DNA of 64,000 nt from Bacillota bacterium. GTDB taxonomy: Bacteria; Bacillota; Clostridia; Acetivibrionales; DTU013. Both the position numbers and the translations under genes were made by a program. Where the stretch lies: the NCBI GenBank assembly GCA_023435745.1, contig JAEZMD010000007.1, positions 124,001-188,000 on the forward strand. Direction: 5' to 3'. The notes under the pieces are model-generated. The model was not told the DNA's origin, did no database searches, and worked only from the letters and a program-made list of their open reading frames with translations. The stretch's first letter is position 1. Each line of letters opens with the position of its first letter. Positions 54,101 through 62,374 of this stretch are shown here, in pieces.

Positions 54101-54787
54101 GGCCGCAAATTCAGCGGGCTCCTTTAGTTCATCCTTCGCCCTTCCGATTTTGGAAAGCACCTCTCTTACCGGGAAATTCTTTTCGTTCAGATTAAGCTCC
54201 CTGATGCTGTCCTTGACCAGCGTCTGTTGGTCGGCGGTGTCGAAAATGACAAAGCTCTTGCTGTATCCAAGCTTTTCGATATCGCGTCTGAGAATCCTGA
54301 CGCATGCGGCATGAAAGGTACTTACCCAGAGACTGCCTATACTTTCGCCAAGAATGTTCTCCAGCCTTTGCTTCATTTCCTTCGCCGCTTTGTTCGTAAA
54401 AGTAATTGCCAGAATGGAAGCAGGATGAGCCGGATGCTCTTTCAGAAGGCTGGCGATATTATCCGGGGTAACATAAGCCTCCTGCGTTGCTCCTTTGGCA
54501 CCCGCCTTCTCTGCCGCACCTGCTGCTTCCCTCATCTTCCGCAGTACATCCGGTGTTAGCTCTTCAGGCACAAAATCACTGTGATATGCGTTTCCATACT
54601 TGATCATGTATGCGATTCGATTTACCAGAACAGAGGTTTTGCCCGAACCGGCACCTGCCAGCACCAGCAAAGGTCCCTCTATCTGAAAAACAGCCTGCTT
54701 CTGTTGTGGGTTCAGCCTGCCGTATTCCTTCTCCAACAGCTTTTTTCTCAATTCAATGAATTCTCTTTTATCCTTATCCGCTATCAT
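51197..54787 (-). CDS. pcrA: ATP-dependent DNA helicase PcrA/UvrD containing an intein
   Basis: 1196 residues, of which 361 are an intein, leaving an 835-residue helicase after splicing. SF1 motifs: LNPQQKQAV, GAGSGKT (Walker A, about 45-51), AITFTNKAAKEMK, VDEYQDTN, GDDDQ/SIYGWRGAD (split by the intein), LEQNYRS, LMTLHSAKGLEFPVVF and VGITRARENLYL. The C-terminal linker has repeated FGxG units (GYGGFGFGTGKP type), and a Tudor-like GDQVVHKKFGIGKI domain ends the protein. It acts in repair, rolling-circle replication and removal of stalled polymerase. ATG 54787 has AGGTG 8 nt upstream. Confidence 0.95.
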   Translation of the reverse strand: MIADKDKREFIELRKKLLEKEYGRLNPQQKQAVFQIEGPLLVLAGAGSGKTSVLVNRIAYMIKYGNAYHSDFVPEELTPDVLRKMREAAGAAEKAGAKGATQEAYVTPDNIASLLKEHPAHPASILAITFTNKAAKEMKQRLENILGESIGSLWVSTFHAACVRILRRDIEKLGYSKSFVIFDTADQQTLVKDSIRELNLNEKNFPVREVLSKIGRAKDELKEPAEFAAEAGSDFRLAKIARIYELYQKKLRNNNALDFDDIIMMTIKLFLDHPPVMEYYQRKFKYIMVDEYQDTNKAQYTLISLLANHYKNLCVVGDDDQCVVKGSQIQTPTGLRYIEDIQDGQKVICAAGRGETMIGQVEKVISKNYKGIIVKVSTKSGKVIKGTPNHIGFAKINAQQGIYYVYLMYKKGVGYRIGQTQGVRSRKGEVVNGLFVRLNQEHSDKMWILHITQDKEQAAFYEQFYAFKYGIPTTVFHCGSRGITLTQPSIDAIFNQIDTEAAVERLLNDLCMFIEYPHHVCNAVIRGQTYRRIINVTSFGGRKTGIESGWHSHRICLNTSGDELKQSADTASFPVRNGNRNTWRIETERTEYDEADIYAIKISQISESLEIIKKAKLTEDQSFSYMPISHMKPSMSIAVFEHDMIKEDIIESVEFEDYAGEVFDISVPHLRQYICNDIVIHNSIYGWRGADIRNILDFEKEFKDTKVIKLEQNYRSTKTILDAANHVIKNNLGRKSKTLWTENDQGEGILYFEADNEREEAAFIVGEIEKSIRSGARRYMDFALLYRINAQSRVLEEAFMKSGIPYRIFGGLRFYDRKEIKDIIAYLRLIQNPADDVALKRIINVPRRGIGNTTLETAEGIALQRSCSIYSVISSAHEVPELKRSASKLAEFVDMINSFKAQSESLSVQELIDAVINKSGILTELKAEETDEARTRIENIQELVSGAIEFETQSEEKGLEAYLANVMLVSDIDNLEGERDHVVLMTLHSAKGLEFPVVFIPGFEEGVFPGMRSMESEDKLEEERRLCYVGITRARENLYLTSTCSRTLFGNTTYNRGSRFMKEIPCELLEVKGRRERQAESFAGRNSSGEGSYGGFGFGTGKPVFGAGRSIYGTGEQTFGAAVINVFSSDSTAGNDKTGSGPLTDYKAGDQVVHKKFGIGKIKSVTLDNGDYVLEIEFKNSGMKRLMAAFANLVKL
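52742..53824 (-). other. Intein inside PcrA, with GIY-YIG-like nuclease insert
   Basis: 361 residues, from Cys322 (after GDDDQ) to Asn682 (before SIYGWRG). The splicing blocks look intact: Cys1 (CVVKGSQIQTPTG), block B GTPNH, block F EVFDISVPHLRQYI, the terminal HN, and Ser as +1 extein residue. Between blocks B and F, residues 80-155 read GIYYVYLM...YRIGQT, then Arg residues, His, and KEQAAFYEQF...YGIP. This order of GIY, YxIG, R, H and E matches GIY-YIG nucleases rather than the usual LAGLIDADG. Confidence 0.9.
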
Positions 54788-54933
54788 CCGTTGAACACCT
54801 GTCCATATATATTTTTTTTATTGCCAAAGAAATCTGCTTCACTTATAATACCATATTGCTAACATGAGTTGAAATGAAAATCTCAGGATGGGGGCGCTTA
54901 TTTAACCGGATTTGTTGCACAAATAGTCATAAC

Positions 54934-54967
54934 AAAAAACAGGCCGCATCATTTGTGATATGACCTG
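54934..54967 (-). terminator. Intrinsic terminator of the zinc-ribbon gene
   Basis: A 12-bp stem (one mismatch, two G-U pairs) with a 4-nt loop, followed on the minus strand by six T residues, 46 nt after the stop. Confidence 0.78.
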
Positions 54968-55012
54968 CTTTGTAAACCTCAGTTCTGTTTGTGGAGCACT
55001 CTTTCCCGATCA

Positions 55013-55609
55013 TCAGTAACTAATTTGTATCCCTCCTGAGCTGAAAAAGTCTATCAGATACTGAATGGCTGCCCAATTAATAATGACAGTCGCTATCGAA
55101 AGGACTAATCCAATGATCCAGAGTATTAGGATTGCTCTTGCAAAGCTTTTTGTATTCCTGTTAAAAGCGCTGCTGAAGCTCCAAACAAGGATCATAATCA
55201 AACCTATAAGAGGTATGCCTGTAATAATAAACATTCCAATAAACTTCCATGTTTTCAGAGGAGCTACCTTTTCAGGCTTCTGCGGTGCTACAGGCTGCTG
55301 ATAGTACTGGTTCGGCATTGGCTGCGCAGGGGCTTGCTGCGGTGCTGCCTGAGGCGCCGGGCGGACAGGTATCGGTTGTTGCGCCGGCTGTGCTGCCTGC
55401 AGTGGAGTGGGTTGTGGCACTGACTGTACCGGTGCGGCCGGTTCAACTGCCGGGTTGACTTGTTCCACAGTTTCAGTTACAGCATCAGCAACAGCGTCCA
55501 CAGTAACGGCAGCTTCCTGGCCAGCCTCTGCGCTCTCGGTTGGCGCTCCGCAGCTGAGACAGAATTTAGAGTCATCTGGCATTTGGTTTCCACATTTCTC
55601 ACAAAACAT
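55013..55609 (-). CDS. Zinc-ribbon membrane protein with Pro/Gln/Ala-rich linker
   Basis: 198 residues. The N-terminal zinc ribbon is CEKCGNQMPDDSKFCLSCG (two CxxC). A flexible linker rich in Ala, Pro, Gln and Val (about 25-120) follows, then two membrane helices (about 125-150 and 163-185). Proteins of this build are common in Firmicutes and lack a defined function. Monocistronic, with its own terminator. Confidence 0.78.
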   Translation of the reverse strand: MFCEKCGNQMPDDSKFCLSCGAPTESAEAGQEAAVTVDAVADAVTETVEQVNPAVEPAAPVQSVPQPTPLQAAQPAQQPIPVRPAPQAAPQQAPAQPMPNQYYQQPVAPQKPEKVAPLKTWKFIGMFIITGIPLIGLIMILVWSFSSAFNRNTKSFARAILILWIIGLVLSIATVIINWAAIQYLIDFFSSGGIQISY

Positions 55610-55751
55610 TTTCTATTCTCCCTTCAGATAATAAATGTTAATGGACCGAGCCACGCTCGAAGCCTGTGATCATTCTCCCTAAATCATATGTATGCGGATA
55701 TTATATAATAACTTCAATAAATTAGCAAACACATCCATTCCGTAATCACTG

Positions 55752-55780
55752 TTATTATATACGCCACATGGGTATATAAT
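55752..55780 (+). promoter_or_regulatory. Candidate promoter of ccdA-tlpA
   Basis: TTATTA, 17 nt, TATAAT. The implied start point near 55787 leaves too little leader for the ATG at 55795 and favours the TTG at 55813. Confidence 0.4.
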
Positions 55781-55812
55781 GTTTATTACTCTTGATGAAA
55801 GAAGGTAGCCTA

Positions 55813-56490
55813 TTGATATCGTACTTTTTAACCTTTACCGAGGGCATTTTGACATTTATCTCTCCCTGCATATTACCAATGCTTCCGATTTATTTTCTAT
55901 ACCTTGCGGGTTCATCGGAAGAGCTTGATTCAACAGGGTCATTAAATAAAAGCAGACTGATTATGAATTCCTTTGGCTTTGTTGCAGGCTTTACCATCGC
56001 ATTTGTATTGCTCGGTGCAGCGGCAGCCGCGTTAGGCAGCTTCCTTGAAAGCAACAGGCTGCTTCTTCAAAAATTTAGCGGTATTATCATGGTCCTGTTC
56101 GGACTGCACTATATGGGCGTTTTTAGGATCGCATTTCTGAATAATGAAAGAAGATTCCATATAAAAACAGACCGGTTGAGATTCTCGGGTTCGGTACTAT
56201 TCGGCTTCGTCTTTGGATTTGGCTGGTCACCCTGTCTTGGCCCATTCCTGGGCTCGGCTATGATGCTTGCAGGGAATTCCGGGACGATCGCAAGGGGTAT
56301 GCTTTTATTGCTGATCTACTCAATTGGCCTTGCCGTGCCATTTGTGATTTCCGCAATAATATTCGAAAATGTCAGGGGTATTTTCCACTGGTTGAAGAGG
56401 AATACAAAGGTCATTGGCATAATCTCAGGAATAATGCTGATCATAGCAGGAATATTGGTATTTACAGATCGTATAAAATATTTGACTTGA
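55813..56490 (+). CDS. ccdA: CcdA-type thiol:disulfide transmembrane electron carrier
   Basis: 225 residues with six membrane helices. The redox cysteines are in FISPCILPMLP and GWSPCLGPFLG, as in CcdA/DsbD. It passes electrons from cytoplasmic thioredoxin to outside thiol proteins, here presumably the TlpA-like protein encoded 41 nt downstream. I start at TTG 55813 with AAGG 7 nt upstream; upstream ATG and TTG codons lack a ribosome site. Confidence 0.88.
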   Translation: MISYFLTFTEGILTFISPCILPMLPIYFLYLAGSSEELDSTGSLNKSRLIMNSFGFVAGFTIAFVLLGAAAAALGSFLESNRLLLQKFSGIIMVLFGLHYMGVFRIAFLNNERRFHIKTDRLRFSGSVLFGFVFGFGWSPCLGPFLGSAMMLAGNSGTIARGMLLLLIYSIGLAVPFVISAIIFENVRGIFHWLKRNTKVIGIISGIMLIIAGILVFTDRIKYLT

Positions 56491-56531
56491 TGTGATGCTA
56501 CGCAGTATATTGTAACATCGAGGAACCAGGT

Positions 56532-57233
56532 ATGAAAAAAACAACAAGCTTGATTGTATGGGTTGTGGCGCTAGCTGCATTACTCATTGCCGCATATACT
56601 TTCTATGGAAAGTACAAGACTCAGTCCTTTGTCGAACCGCCCGCTCCAAATTTGCAGCAGGGCGAAACAACAGCCGATCAGCCGAAAACAGCCACTGCGC
56701 CGCAGGAAACAACCACAGAGCCGCAGGAGACTGTCACAGACAAACAGGAGGCAGAGCAATCTGAGGAAAGCCAACATGAGGCGGAGCAGTCTGCGCAGAC
56801 GGATAAAATCATGGCTCCGGATTTTACATTGAAGGATCCGGATGGAAATGCAGTCACGCTTTCCGATTATGAGGGAAAGATTGTTATCCTCAATTTCTGG
56901 GCTGAATGGTGCAGATATTGTGTGGAAGAAATGCCTGATTTTGTCAAACTGGACAAGGAACTGAAGGAGTCGGGGGATGCAGTCATACTGGCGGTAAATG
57001 TTCAGGATTCACATAAAGTTGTTCGTGACTTCATTGCGGATAACAACCTTGATCTAAAAGTGCTGATGGATGAAGACGGAGCCATTGCCTCAACGTATGG
57101 CGTTTCAGGATACCCGACGACCTTCTTCATCAACCCTGACGGTTCTCTCTATACCTACATCCCGGGCAAGACAGATCTTGAAACCTTACACATCGTACTT
57201 GATATGATCCGTAATGGGAAACCGCTTCGGTAA
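56532..57233 (+). CDS. TlpA/ResA-like membrane-anchored thioredoxin
   Basis: 233 residues. The N-terminal anchor (about 7-24) is followed by a long Thr/Gln/Glu-rich spacer (about 35-95, with repeated PQET and EAEQS units) and then a thioredoxin-fold domain with the redox motif WCRYC in FWAEWCRYCVEEMPDF and the cis-Pro in SGYPTTFFI. It reduces outside disulfides using electrons from CcdA. No cytochrome c genes are nearby. Confidence 0.88.
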   Translation: MKKTTSLIVWVVALAALLIAAYTFYGKYKTQSFVEPPAPNLQQGETTADQPKTATAPQETTTEPQETVTDKQEAEQSEESQHEAEQSAQTDKIMAPDFTLKDPDGNAVTLSDYEGKIVILNFWAEWCRYCVEEMPDFVKLDKELKESGDAVILAVNVQDSHKVVRDFIADNNLDLKVLMDEDGAIASTYGVSGYPTTFFINPDGSLYTYIPGKTDLETLHIVLDMIRNGKPLR

Positions 57234-57271
57234 TCTGCCTCAGAGATTTGGCAACTACCTGCAGGGGTCTG

Positions 57272-57946
57272 CTAAATCACATCATCCGCGTTTCTGTATT
57301 TGTTCATAAGACCCTTGAATATCTCCGCAGATGTCGGAGGGGTATACGTGATCGCGTTGGCGCCGGCTTCGATGGTTCTGAGGATGGATTCATCCGTCGG
57401 GCCGCCAGTAGCAATGATTGGCACCTCCGGGAATCGGTCCCTGATGCTTTTTACGATCCCAATTGTTTTGGACGCTCCTGAAACATTCAGGATGGCCGCT
57501 CCTGAGGCAATCCTTTTTGCAATATCCGTTTTTTCCGACACCACAGTTACCACCAGCGGAATATCGATTCTGCTGACGACCTGTTTAACGATTTCATTTG
57601 GCGTCGGTGCATTGACAACTACGCCGATCGCCCCCTGGAACTCCGCGTCCATGGCAAGATTCACTACTCTTTTTCCGGTTGTGGTTCCGCCTCCGACACC
57701 ACAGAACACAGGAACGTCGGATGCTGAAATAATCGTGTGCGTGATGACCGGCTGTGGAGTGAACGGATATACGGCAATAATCGCATTGGCATTACAGTTT
57801 TTAATAACAGCAACATCCGTTGAAAACAGGATGGATTTAATCAGCTTCCCAAAGATTTTGATGCCACTGACTTGTGATATGACCTCAGGAACCTTTACCA
57901 TATGCCTTCTCAGTATACCGTGTATCTCCGGCACAAAATCACCCAT
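57272..57946 (-). CDS. TIM-barrel protein of unknown function
   Basis: 224 residues with a phosphate-binding-barrel look: FCGVGGGTTTGKRVVNLAMDAEFQGAIGVVVNAPT and PIIATGGPTDESILRTIEAGANAITYTPPT. Related clostridial proteins are annotated vaguely as 'hydrolase'. GGGGGA lies before ATG. It starts 15 nt after the metal-permease stop, so it is probably co-transcribed with the Zn/Mn importer, which hints at, but does not prove, a metal-linked role. Confidence 0.6.
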   Translation of the reverse strand: MGDFVPEIHGILRRHMVKVPEVISQVSGIKIFGKLIKSILFSTDVAVIKNCNANAIIAVYPFTPQPVITHTIISASDVPVFCGVGGGTTTGKRVVNLAMDAEFQGAIGVVVNAPTPNEIVKQVVSRIDIPLVVTVVSEKTDIAKRIASGAAILNVSGASKTIGIVKSIRDRFPEVPIIATGGPTDESILRTIEAGANAITYTPPTSAEIFKGLMNKYRNADDVI

Positions 57947-57961
57947 GAATCATTCCCCCTT

Positions 57962-58807
57962 TTACCTTGCGAATTTTTTCCTGAGCAGAAAAAGAATAAA
58001 AAACATTATAGCTGCTACCAATACAATGGTCGCGCCCGTAGCGGTATTGCAATAATACGACAGGATCAGCCCGACAATGCCTGAGAACATGGAAACGCCA
58101 ACAGATACCGCGTGGTACTGGCGCACATTCTGTGTCACATTGCGGGACGCAGCTGCAGGCAATACAATCAGTGAATTGATTATCAGCAATCCGACCCATT
58201 GGATCGTGATGGTGACAACTACTGCTATGGCTGCTGTAAACAGCGTTTCCACAAGCAGTGTATTTATACCGCGGCTGGCCGCAAGCGATTGATTGATGCT
58301 AATCAAGAGCATCTTATTAAATATCAGAAGCCATAGCACTATGACCAGAATAAACGCAATCAAAAGCAGCAGAATCTCAAACGGCGCAATGCTCAGCAGA
58401 TCTCCCACCAGATAGGAGGAGTACTTGTTGAAGCTCCCGCCAAAGGACAGGAGCACAAGTCCGATCGCAACAGCTGTTGAGGAAAAGACTCCTATAATCG
58501 TATCCGTGGACGTACTGCTCTTGTTTTTTATGACCGTTATAATAACGGCAAAGATGACTGAAAATGCGATTGCTCCCCAGATAGGCTGTATTCCGCCCAG
58601 CAGAGCCCCGACAGCCACGCCGGTAAAAGCGCCGTGTCCGATCGAATCAGAAAAAAATGCCATCCTGTTGCTGACCACCATCGTCCCAAGCAATCCGAAA
58701 ACAGGTGTCAGTAAAAGCACCGCCAGTAATGCATTTTTCATGAAATCGTGGTCTGTCCACTCAAACGGAAGCAAGAAGTCCACAATGCCGTACCAGATCT
58801 CCAGCAT
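57962..58807 (-). CDS. znuB: Zinc/manganese ABC transporter permease (ZnuB-like)
   Basis: 281 residues with eight or nine membrane helices. GTMVVSNRMAFFSDSIGHGAFTGVAVG and WVGLLIINSLIVLPAAASRN are characteristic of ABC-3 metal permeases. Its ATG overlaps the stop of the ATPase gene (TGATG). It forms the channel of the ZnuABC-type importer. Confidence 0.9.
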   Translation of the reverse strand: MLEIWYGIVDFLLPFEWTDHDFMKNALLAVLLLTPVFGLLGTMVVSNRMAFFSDSIGHGAFTGVAVGALLGGIQPIWGAIAFSVIFAVIITVIKNKSSTSTDTIIGVFSSTAVAIGLVLLSFGGSFNKYSSYLVGDLLSIAPFEILLLLIAFILVIVLWLLIFNKMLLISINQSLAASRGINTLLVETLFTAAIAVVVTITIQWVGLLIINSLIVLPAAASRNVTQNVRQYHAVSVGVSMFSGIVGLILSYYCNTATGATIVLVAAIMFFILFLLRKKFAR

Positions 58808-59607
58808 CAGTTATCGCCTCCCTTGCGGCCCTCATCTTCATTTATCAGCGAACGTACAACTCCAAAGGCTTTCCGGGTTCGTTCGTCTTTAAAGACCTGC
58901 TCCGGCGTTCCGCTGCTGATGACAGTCCTGTCCAGCATGATCACCCGGTCGGCATATTTTGACACCAGCTCCAGGTCATGAGAAACCAGAATGATAGAGA
59001 GGTCATAATTTCGTCTAAGTTCTGATACGGTATTATAAAATAACTCCAGCCCTCCCTGATCTATCCCTGATACGGGCTCATCAAGCAAAAGAAGATTTGG
59101 TACCGGATCCAGCGCAAGCGCAAGCAGAACTCTTTGAAGCTCACCGCCCGAAAGCGCTCCCAGCCTGCGGTCAATCAGGTGCTCCGCCTTTACCTTTTGA
59201 AGGCCTTCCAGCGCTCTCTTTTTCACACTTCCCGGCTTGAACAGCCAGGCTGGTGTATTTGAACCGCCTGCAATGAACAGATCCAGCACGCTTGTTGGCG
59301 TGCCGGGATCAAAGCTGAGTTGCTGAGGGACATAACCAATTAATGGCTGGCTGCTCTTGTCGCCTCTTGAGTCAAGGTATCTCAGCTCCCCCGTATGCGG
59401 CACATCTCCGAGCAGGGCTTTGAGAAGCGTGCTCTTACCTGCGCCGTTGGGACCGATGATGGCTGTAAGCTCACCGCAGTGTATATGGATATTGACATTT
59501 TCAAGAATGCATATGGGTCCTTTTGTAACCCCAAGGTTTTCTATCTTAGTGCAGCACAAGCCGCAGCATTCGCCTTCACATTTCGGTTGGTTCCGGTGCT
59601 CCGCCAT
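58807..59607 (-). CDS. znuC: Zinc/manganese ABC transporter ATPase (ZnuC-like) with Cys-rich N-terminus
   Basis: 266 residues. Walker A is GPNGAGKSTLLKALLGD, the signature is LSGGELQRVLLALAL, Walker B is LLLLDEP and the switch His is in VSHDLEL. Unusually, an N-terminal extension HRNQPKCEGECCGLCC (five Cys, one His) precedes the fold and could bind the transported metal. I start at ATG 59607, although AAGGAG is 13 nt away; a TTG at 59619 sits too close to that site. It overlaps znuB. Confidence 0.9.
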   Translation of the reverse strand: MAEHRNQPKCEGECCGLCCTKIENLGVTKGPICILENVNIHIHCGELTAIIGPNGAGKSTLLKALLGDVPHTGELRYLDSRGDKSSQPLIGYVPQQLSFDPGTPTSVLDLFIAGGSNTPAWLFKPGSVKKRALEGLQKVKAEHLIDRRLGALSGGELQRVLLALALDPVPNLLLLDEPVSGIDQGGLELFYNTVSELRRNYDLSIILVSHDLELVSKYADRVIMLDRTVISSGTPEQVFKDERTRKAFGVVRSLINEDEGRKGGDN

Positions 59608-59615
59608 AATTCGCT

Positions 59616-60545
59616 TCAAACTCCTTCCAGCGCCTCCGCCAGTGTCTCCACGTTCTTCCTCATCGTTTCTATATATGCGTCAGCCGCATCGGGCGCCGCT
59701 TCCCCGGTGACCACAGGATCGAGTGTAAATACCTTTGCCCCCGTGTCGCGGGCAATCGCCTCCGCCGCTTTAGATGAGTACTGCGGCTCTGCAAACAATG
59801 CTTTTATTCCGGTTTGTTTTATCGTGTCGATGATATCCGCCAGTTCCCTGGGTGTAGGCTCCGAACCCGGCTCCCTCTCCACGACCGCAATGATATTCAG
59901 GTCAAATTCCTGTGCAAAGTAGGGAAATGCCTCATGGAACGTGATGATGTCCCTGTTTTTCAGGCCGTCCAATGCGCTGTGCATCTCGTCCTTCAAGTCT
60001 GTCAGCTTTTGGACATAGGAAGCTGCATTTGAACGGTATTTTTCCTTATTAACTGGATCGACTGCAGATAGTTGCTCAGCGATATTATTTACATAGGTGA
60101 TCGCGTTAGTAACACTGACCCATACATGCGCATTTTCTTCTCCATTGGCATCCTTGAGCATTGTAATGCCTTCACTGGCCTCAATTACCTTCATGTTCTT
60201 CTGTCGGCTCACGACATCCTCCAAAAAGGCTTCCATCCCTGCGCCGTTTATTATGAAAACATCCGCATTCTCAAGCGTCTTCAGATCCGCCGGTCTCAGG
60301 GCATAGTCATGCAGACAGCCGGTCTGGGGCTCCGTCATATTTGTCACGTTAACCCCCGGTATGTCTTTTGTTACATTGATCGTCGCCAGATACACGGGAT
60401 AAAAGGACGTAACCACATTCAGACCGGTATTCGATGTATCCTCAAGATTATTATTTTCTGTCCTGCCACAGGCAGTCAGCAATACTGCAATGATAAAAAT
60501 AAAAACAAAACCCGCTGCGGTTGATCGCATAATCCTTTTGAGCAT
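59616..60545 (-). CDS. znuA: Zinc/manganese-binding lipoprotein (ZnuA-like)
   Basis: 309 residues. The lipobox is LLTACG (Cys about 26). Metal ligands are likely in GCLHDYALRP, NAHVWVSV and TFHEAFPYFAQ, with an acidic C-terminal ligand. There is no His-rich loop. GGAGG precedes ATG. It is first in znuA-znuC-znuB. No Zur-type palindrome was recognised upstream. Confidence 0.9.
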   Translation of the reverse strand: MLKRIMRSTAAGFVFIFIIAVLLTACGRTENNNLEDTSNTGLNVVTSFYPVYLATINVTKDIPGVNVTNMTEPQTGCLHDYALRPADLKTLENADVFIINGAGMEAFLEDVVSRQKNMKVIEASEGITMLKDANGEENAHVWVSVTNAITYVNNIAEQLSAVDPVNKEKYRSNAASYVQKLTDLKDEMHSALDGLKNRDIITFHEAFPYFAQEFDLNIIAVVEREPGSEPTPRELADIIDTIKQTGIKALFAEPQYSSKAAEAIARDTGAKVFTLDPVVTGEAAPDAADAYIETMRKNVETLAEALEGV

Positions 60546-60643
60546 TCCAGCCCTCCATAACTAACTAAATCTTTTGTATATACTCTAACATAAACATCCT
60601 TTCCTGAGCAAACAATTCTTAAGGCTTTGGAAATACGAAAAGG

Positions 60644-60673
60644 AAAAAGACCGATACACACTGTGCACCGGCC
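60644..60673 (-). terminator. Intrinsic terminator of araA
   Basis: A 12-bp stem with three G-U pairs (GGCCGGTGCACA/TGTGTATCGGTC), followed on the minus strand by five T residues, 50 nt after the araA stop. Confidence 0.82.
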
Positions 60674-60722
60674 CTTTTCTTATAGGTACATTCAATTAGA
60701 GATACGCAAAAGTTAAACAATA

Positions 60723-62219
60723 TTAGCGAAAACGCCAGATGACGTCATTCATTCTCAGCTCGTTCCTGAATGCATGCAGGTTGGTATCCTTGTTGATCGG
60801 CAGATATTCGATATTCATCATCTCCGCCCAATCCTCCATATGCTCGGCAGTCAGATCGAACGAGAAGGAAGTATGATGCGCTCCTCCCGCCAGTATCCAG
60901 GCCGCAGCTGCTTCCTTCAGAGAGGGCAGCGGTTTCCAGAGTACACGGGCTACCGGCAGCTTCGGCATGTTCTGAGGCTGTTTGACACACTCTACATCAT
61001 TGACAATCAAACGGAATCGATCCCCCATATCTATGAGGGAAGCAGCTACTGCCGCTCCCTCTTTCCCGTCGAAAACCATACGCGCGGGATCCTCCTTATT
61101 TCCGATCCCCAGAGGGTGCACTTCGATTTTTACCTTGCCGGCTGCTATTGACGGACATACTTCCAGCATGTGAGCGCCAAGGATCATTTCATTGCCGGAT
61201 TCCAGGTGGTAGGTATAATCCTCCATAAAGGACGCTCCCTTCGGCAGACCGGAGCCCATAACCTTCATTATTCTGACCATCGCAGATGTCTTCCAGTCCC
61301 CCTCGCCGCCGAATCCGTAGCCTGCTTCCATCAGGCGCTGCACCGCAAGTCCCGGAAGCTGTTTGAGGCCGTGAAGATCTTCAAACGTAGTGGTAAATGC
61401 GCCGAATCCTCCATCCTTCAGGAAAGCTTTCATTGCGATTTCGATTTTCGCCTGCTCACGGATGGAGTCCATGCCCCTTTCTTCACTGCGTGCATCCGCA
61501 GCTATATCATACAGATCTGCATATTCCTTTAAAAGTGCATTTGCTTCCTGGTCTGTCACTCCATTGACAAGCTTCACCAGATCGCCTATACCATAGCCAT
61601 TAACAGACCATCCCAGCTTGATTTGTGCTTCAACCTTGTCGCCTTCTGTTACGGCGACATCTCGCATATTGTCACCGAAACGCGCCACCTTGAGCTTTTT
61701 GGACTCTGAATAGCCTATCGCAGCGCGCATCCAGGCATTGATATGTCCGCGGACATCCTGATCCTCCCAGAAGCCCACAACTACCTTGCGCTGCAAACGC
61801 ATACGTGCACCAATAAAACCATGCTCACGGTCTCCGTGCGCCGACTGGTTCAGGTTCATGAAATCCATATCAATACCGTCCCATGGAATGTTCCTGCTGA
61901 ATTGGGTATGTAAGTGCAAAAGCGGCTTGCGTAAAACGGATAGACCCGCGATCCACATCTTTGACGGTGAAAACGTATGCATCCATGTGATGATTCCTGC
62001 ACAGCTCTCGCTGTGATTGGCTTCCTCGCAAACCTTCGCGATTTCATCCGGCGTTGTGACGATCGGCTTAAAAACTACACTTCCGGGCAGGGAAGGATCT
62101 TTGTTCAATGACTCGGCCATGATCCTGGAATGCTCCGCGGCTTGCTTGAGTGTTTCCGGACCATACAGATGCTGACTCCCTGTAATAAACCAAAATTCAA
62201 ATTTTTTCAAATCAATCAT
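60723..62219 (-). CDS. araA: L-arabinose isomerase
   Basis: 498 residues; converts L-arabinose to L-ribulose with Mn2+. FEFWFITGSQHLYGPETL is the N-terminal signature. LHTQFSRNIPWDGIDMDFMNLNQSAHGDREHG lies centrally, and the C-terminal HHTSFSF holds metal ligands. ATG 62219 has GGGAGG 7 nt upstream; the frame is open to 62240. araB, araD and a transporter are absent nearby, so this is a solitary copy with its own promoter, operator and terminator. Confidence 0.97.
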   Translation of the reverse strand: MIDLKKFEFWFITGSQHLYGPETLKQAAEHSRIMAESLNKDPSLPGSVVFKPIVTTPDEIAKVCEEANHSESCAGIITWMHTFSPSKMWIAGLSVLRKPLLHLHTQFSRNIPWDGIDMDFMNLNQSAHGDREHGFIGARMRLQRKVVVGFWEDQDVRGHINAWMRAAIGYSESKKLKVARFGDNMRDVAVTEGDKVEAQIKLGWSVNGYGIGDLVKLVNGVTDQEANALLKEYADLYDIAADARSEERGMDSIREQAKIEIAMKAFLKDGGFGAFTTTFEDLHGLKQLPGLAVQRLMEAGYGFGGEGDWKTSAMVRIMKVMGSGLPKGASFMEDYTYHLESGNEMILGAHMLEVCPSIAAGKVKIEVHPLGIGNKEDPARMVFDGKEGAAVAASLIDMGDRFRLIVNDVECVKQPQNMPKLPVARVLWKPLPSLKEAAAAWILAGGAHHTSFSFDLTAEHMEDWAEMMNIEYLPINKDTNLHAFRNELRMNDVIWRFR

Positions 62220-62269
62220 ATTCATACCTCCCGAAATCATGTAATTATTTTTGCTGTTTTCTGAGGAGA

Positions 62270-62309
62270 CGCTTCTCTATAGAGAGCAGTTCTCCGAAGG
62301 TGAGAAGCG
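62270..62309 (-). other. araA leader hairpin
   Basis: CGCTTCTC/GAGAAGCG, 8-bp arms with a 24-nt interior that can fold further. It lies in the mRNA leader between promoter and start codon; the role is unknown. Confidence 0.4.
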
Positions 62310-62318
62310 AGCTATTAC

Positions 62319-62347
62319 ATTATACCATACTTGTATGCACAAGTTAA
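62319..62347 (-). promoter_or_regulatory. araA promoter with AraR-like operator
   Basis: TTAACT (62342-62347), 17 nt, TATAAT (62319-62324) on the minus strand. Inside it, 62329-62344 reads ACTTGTATGCACAAGT, close to the AraR operator (ATTTGTACGTACAAAT). Overlap with the spacer implies repression. Confidence 0.68.
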
Positions 62348-62374
62348 GCTCCAAAGAAAATAAGCCGCCAACCT

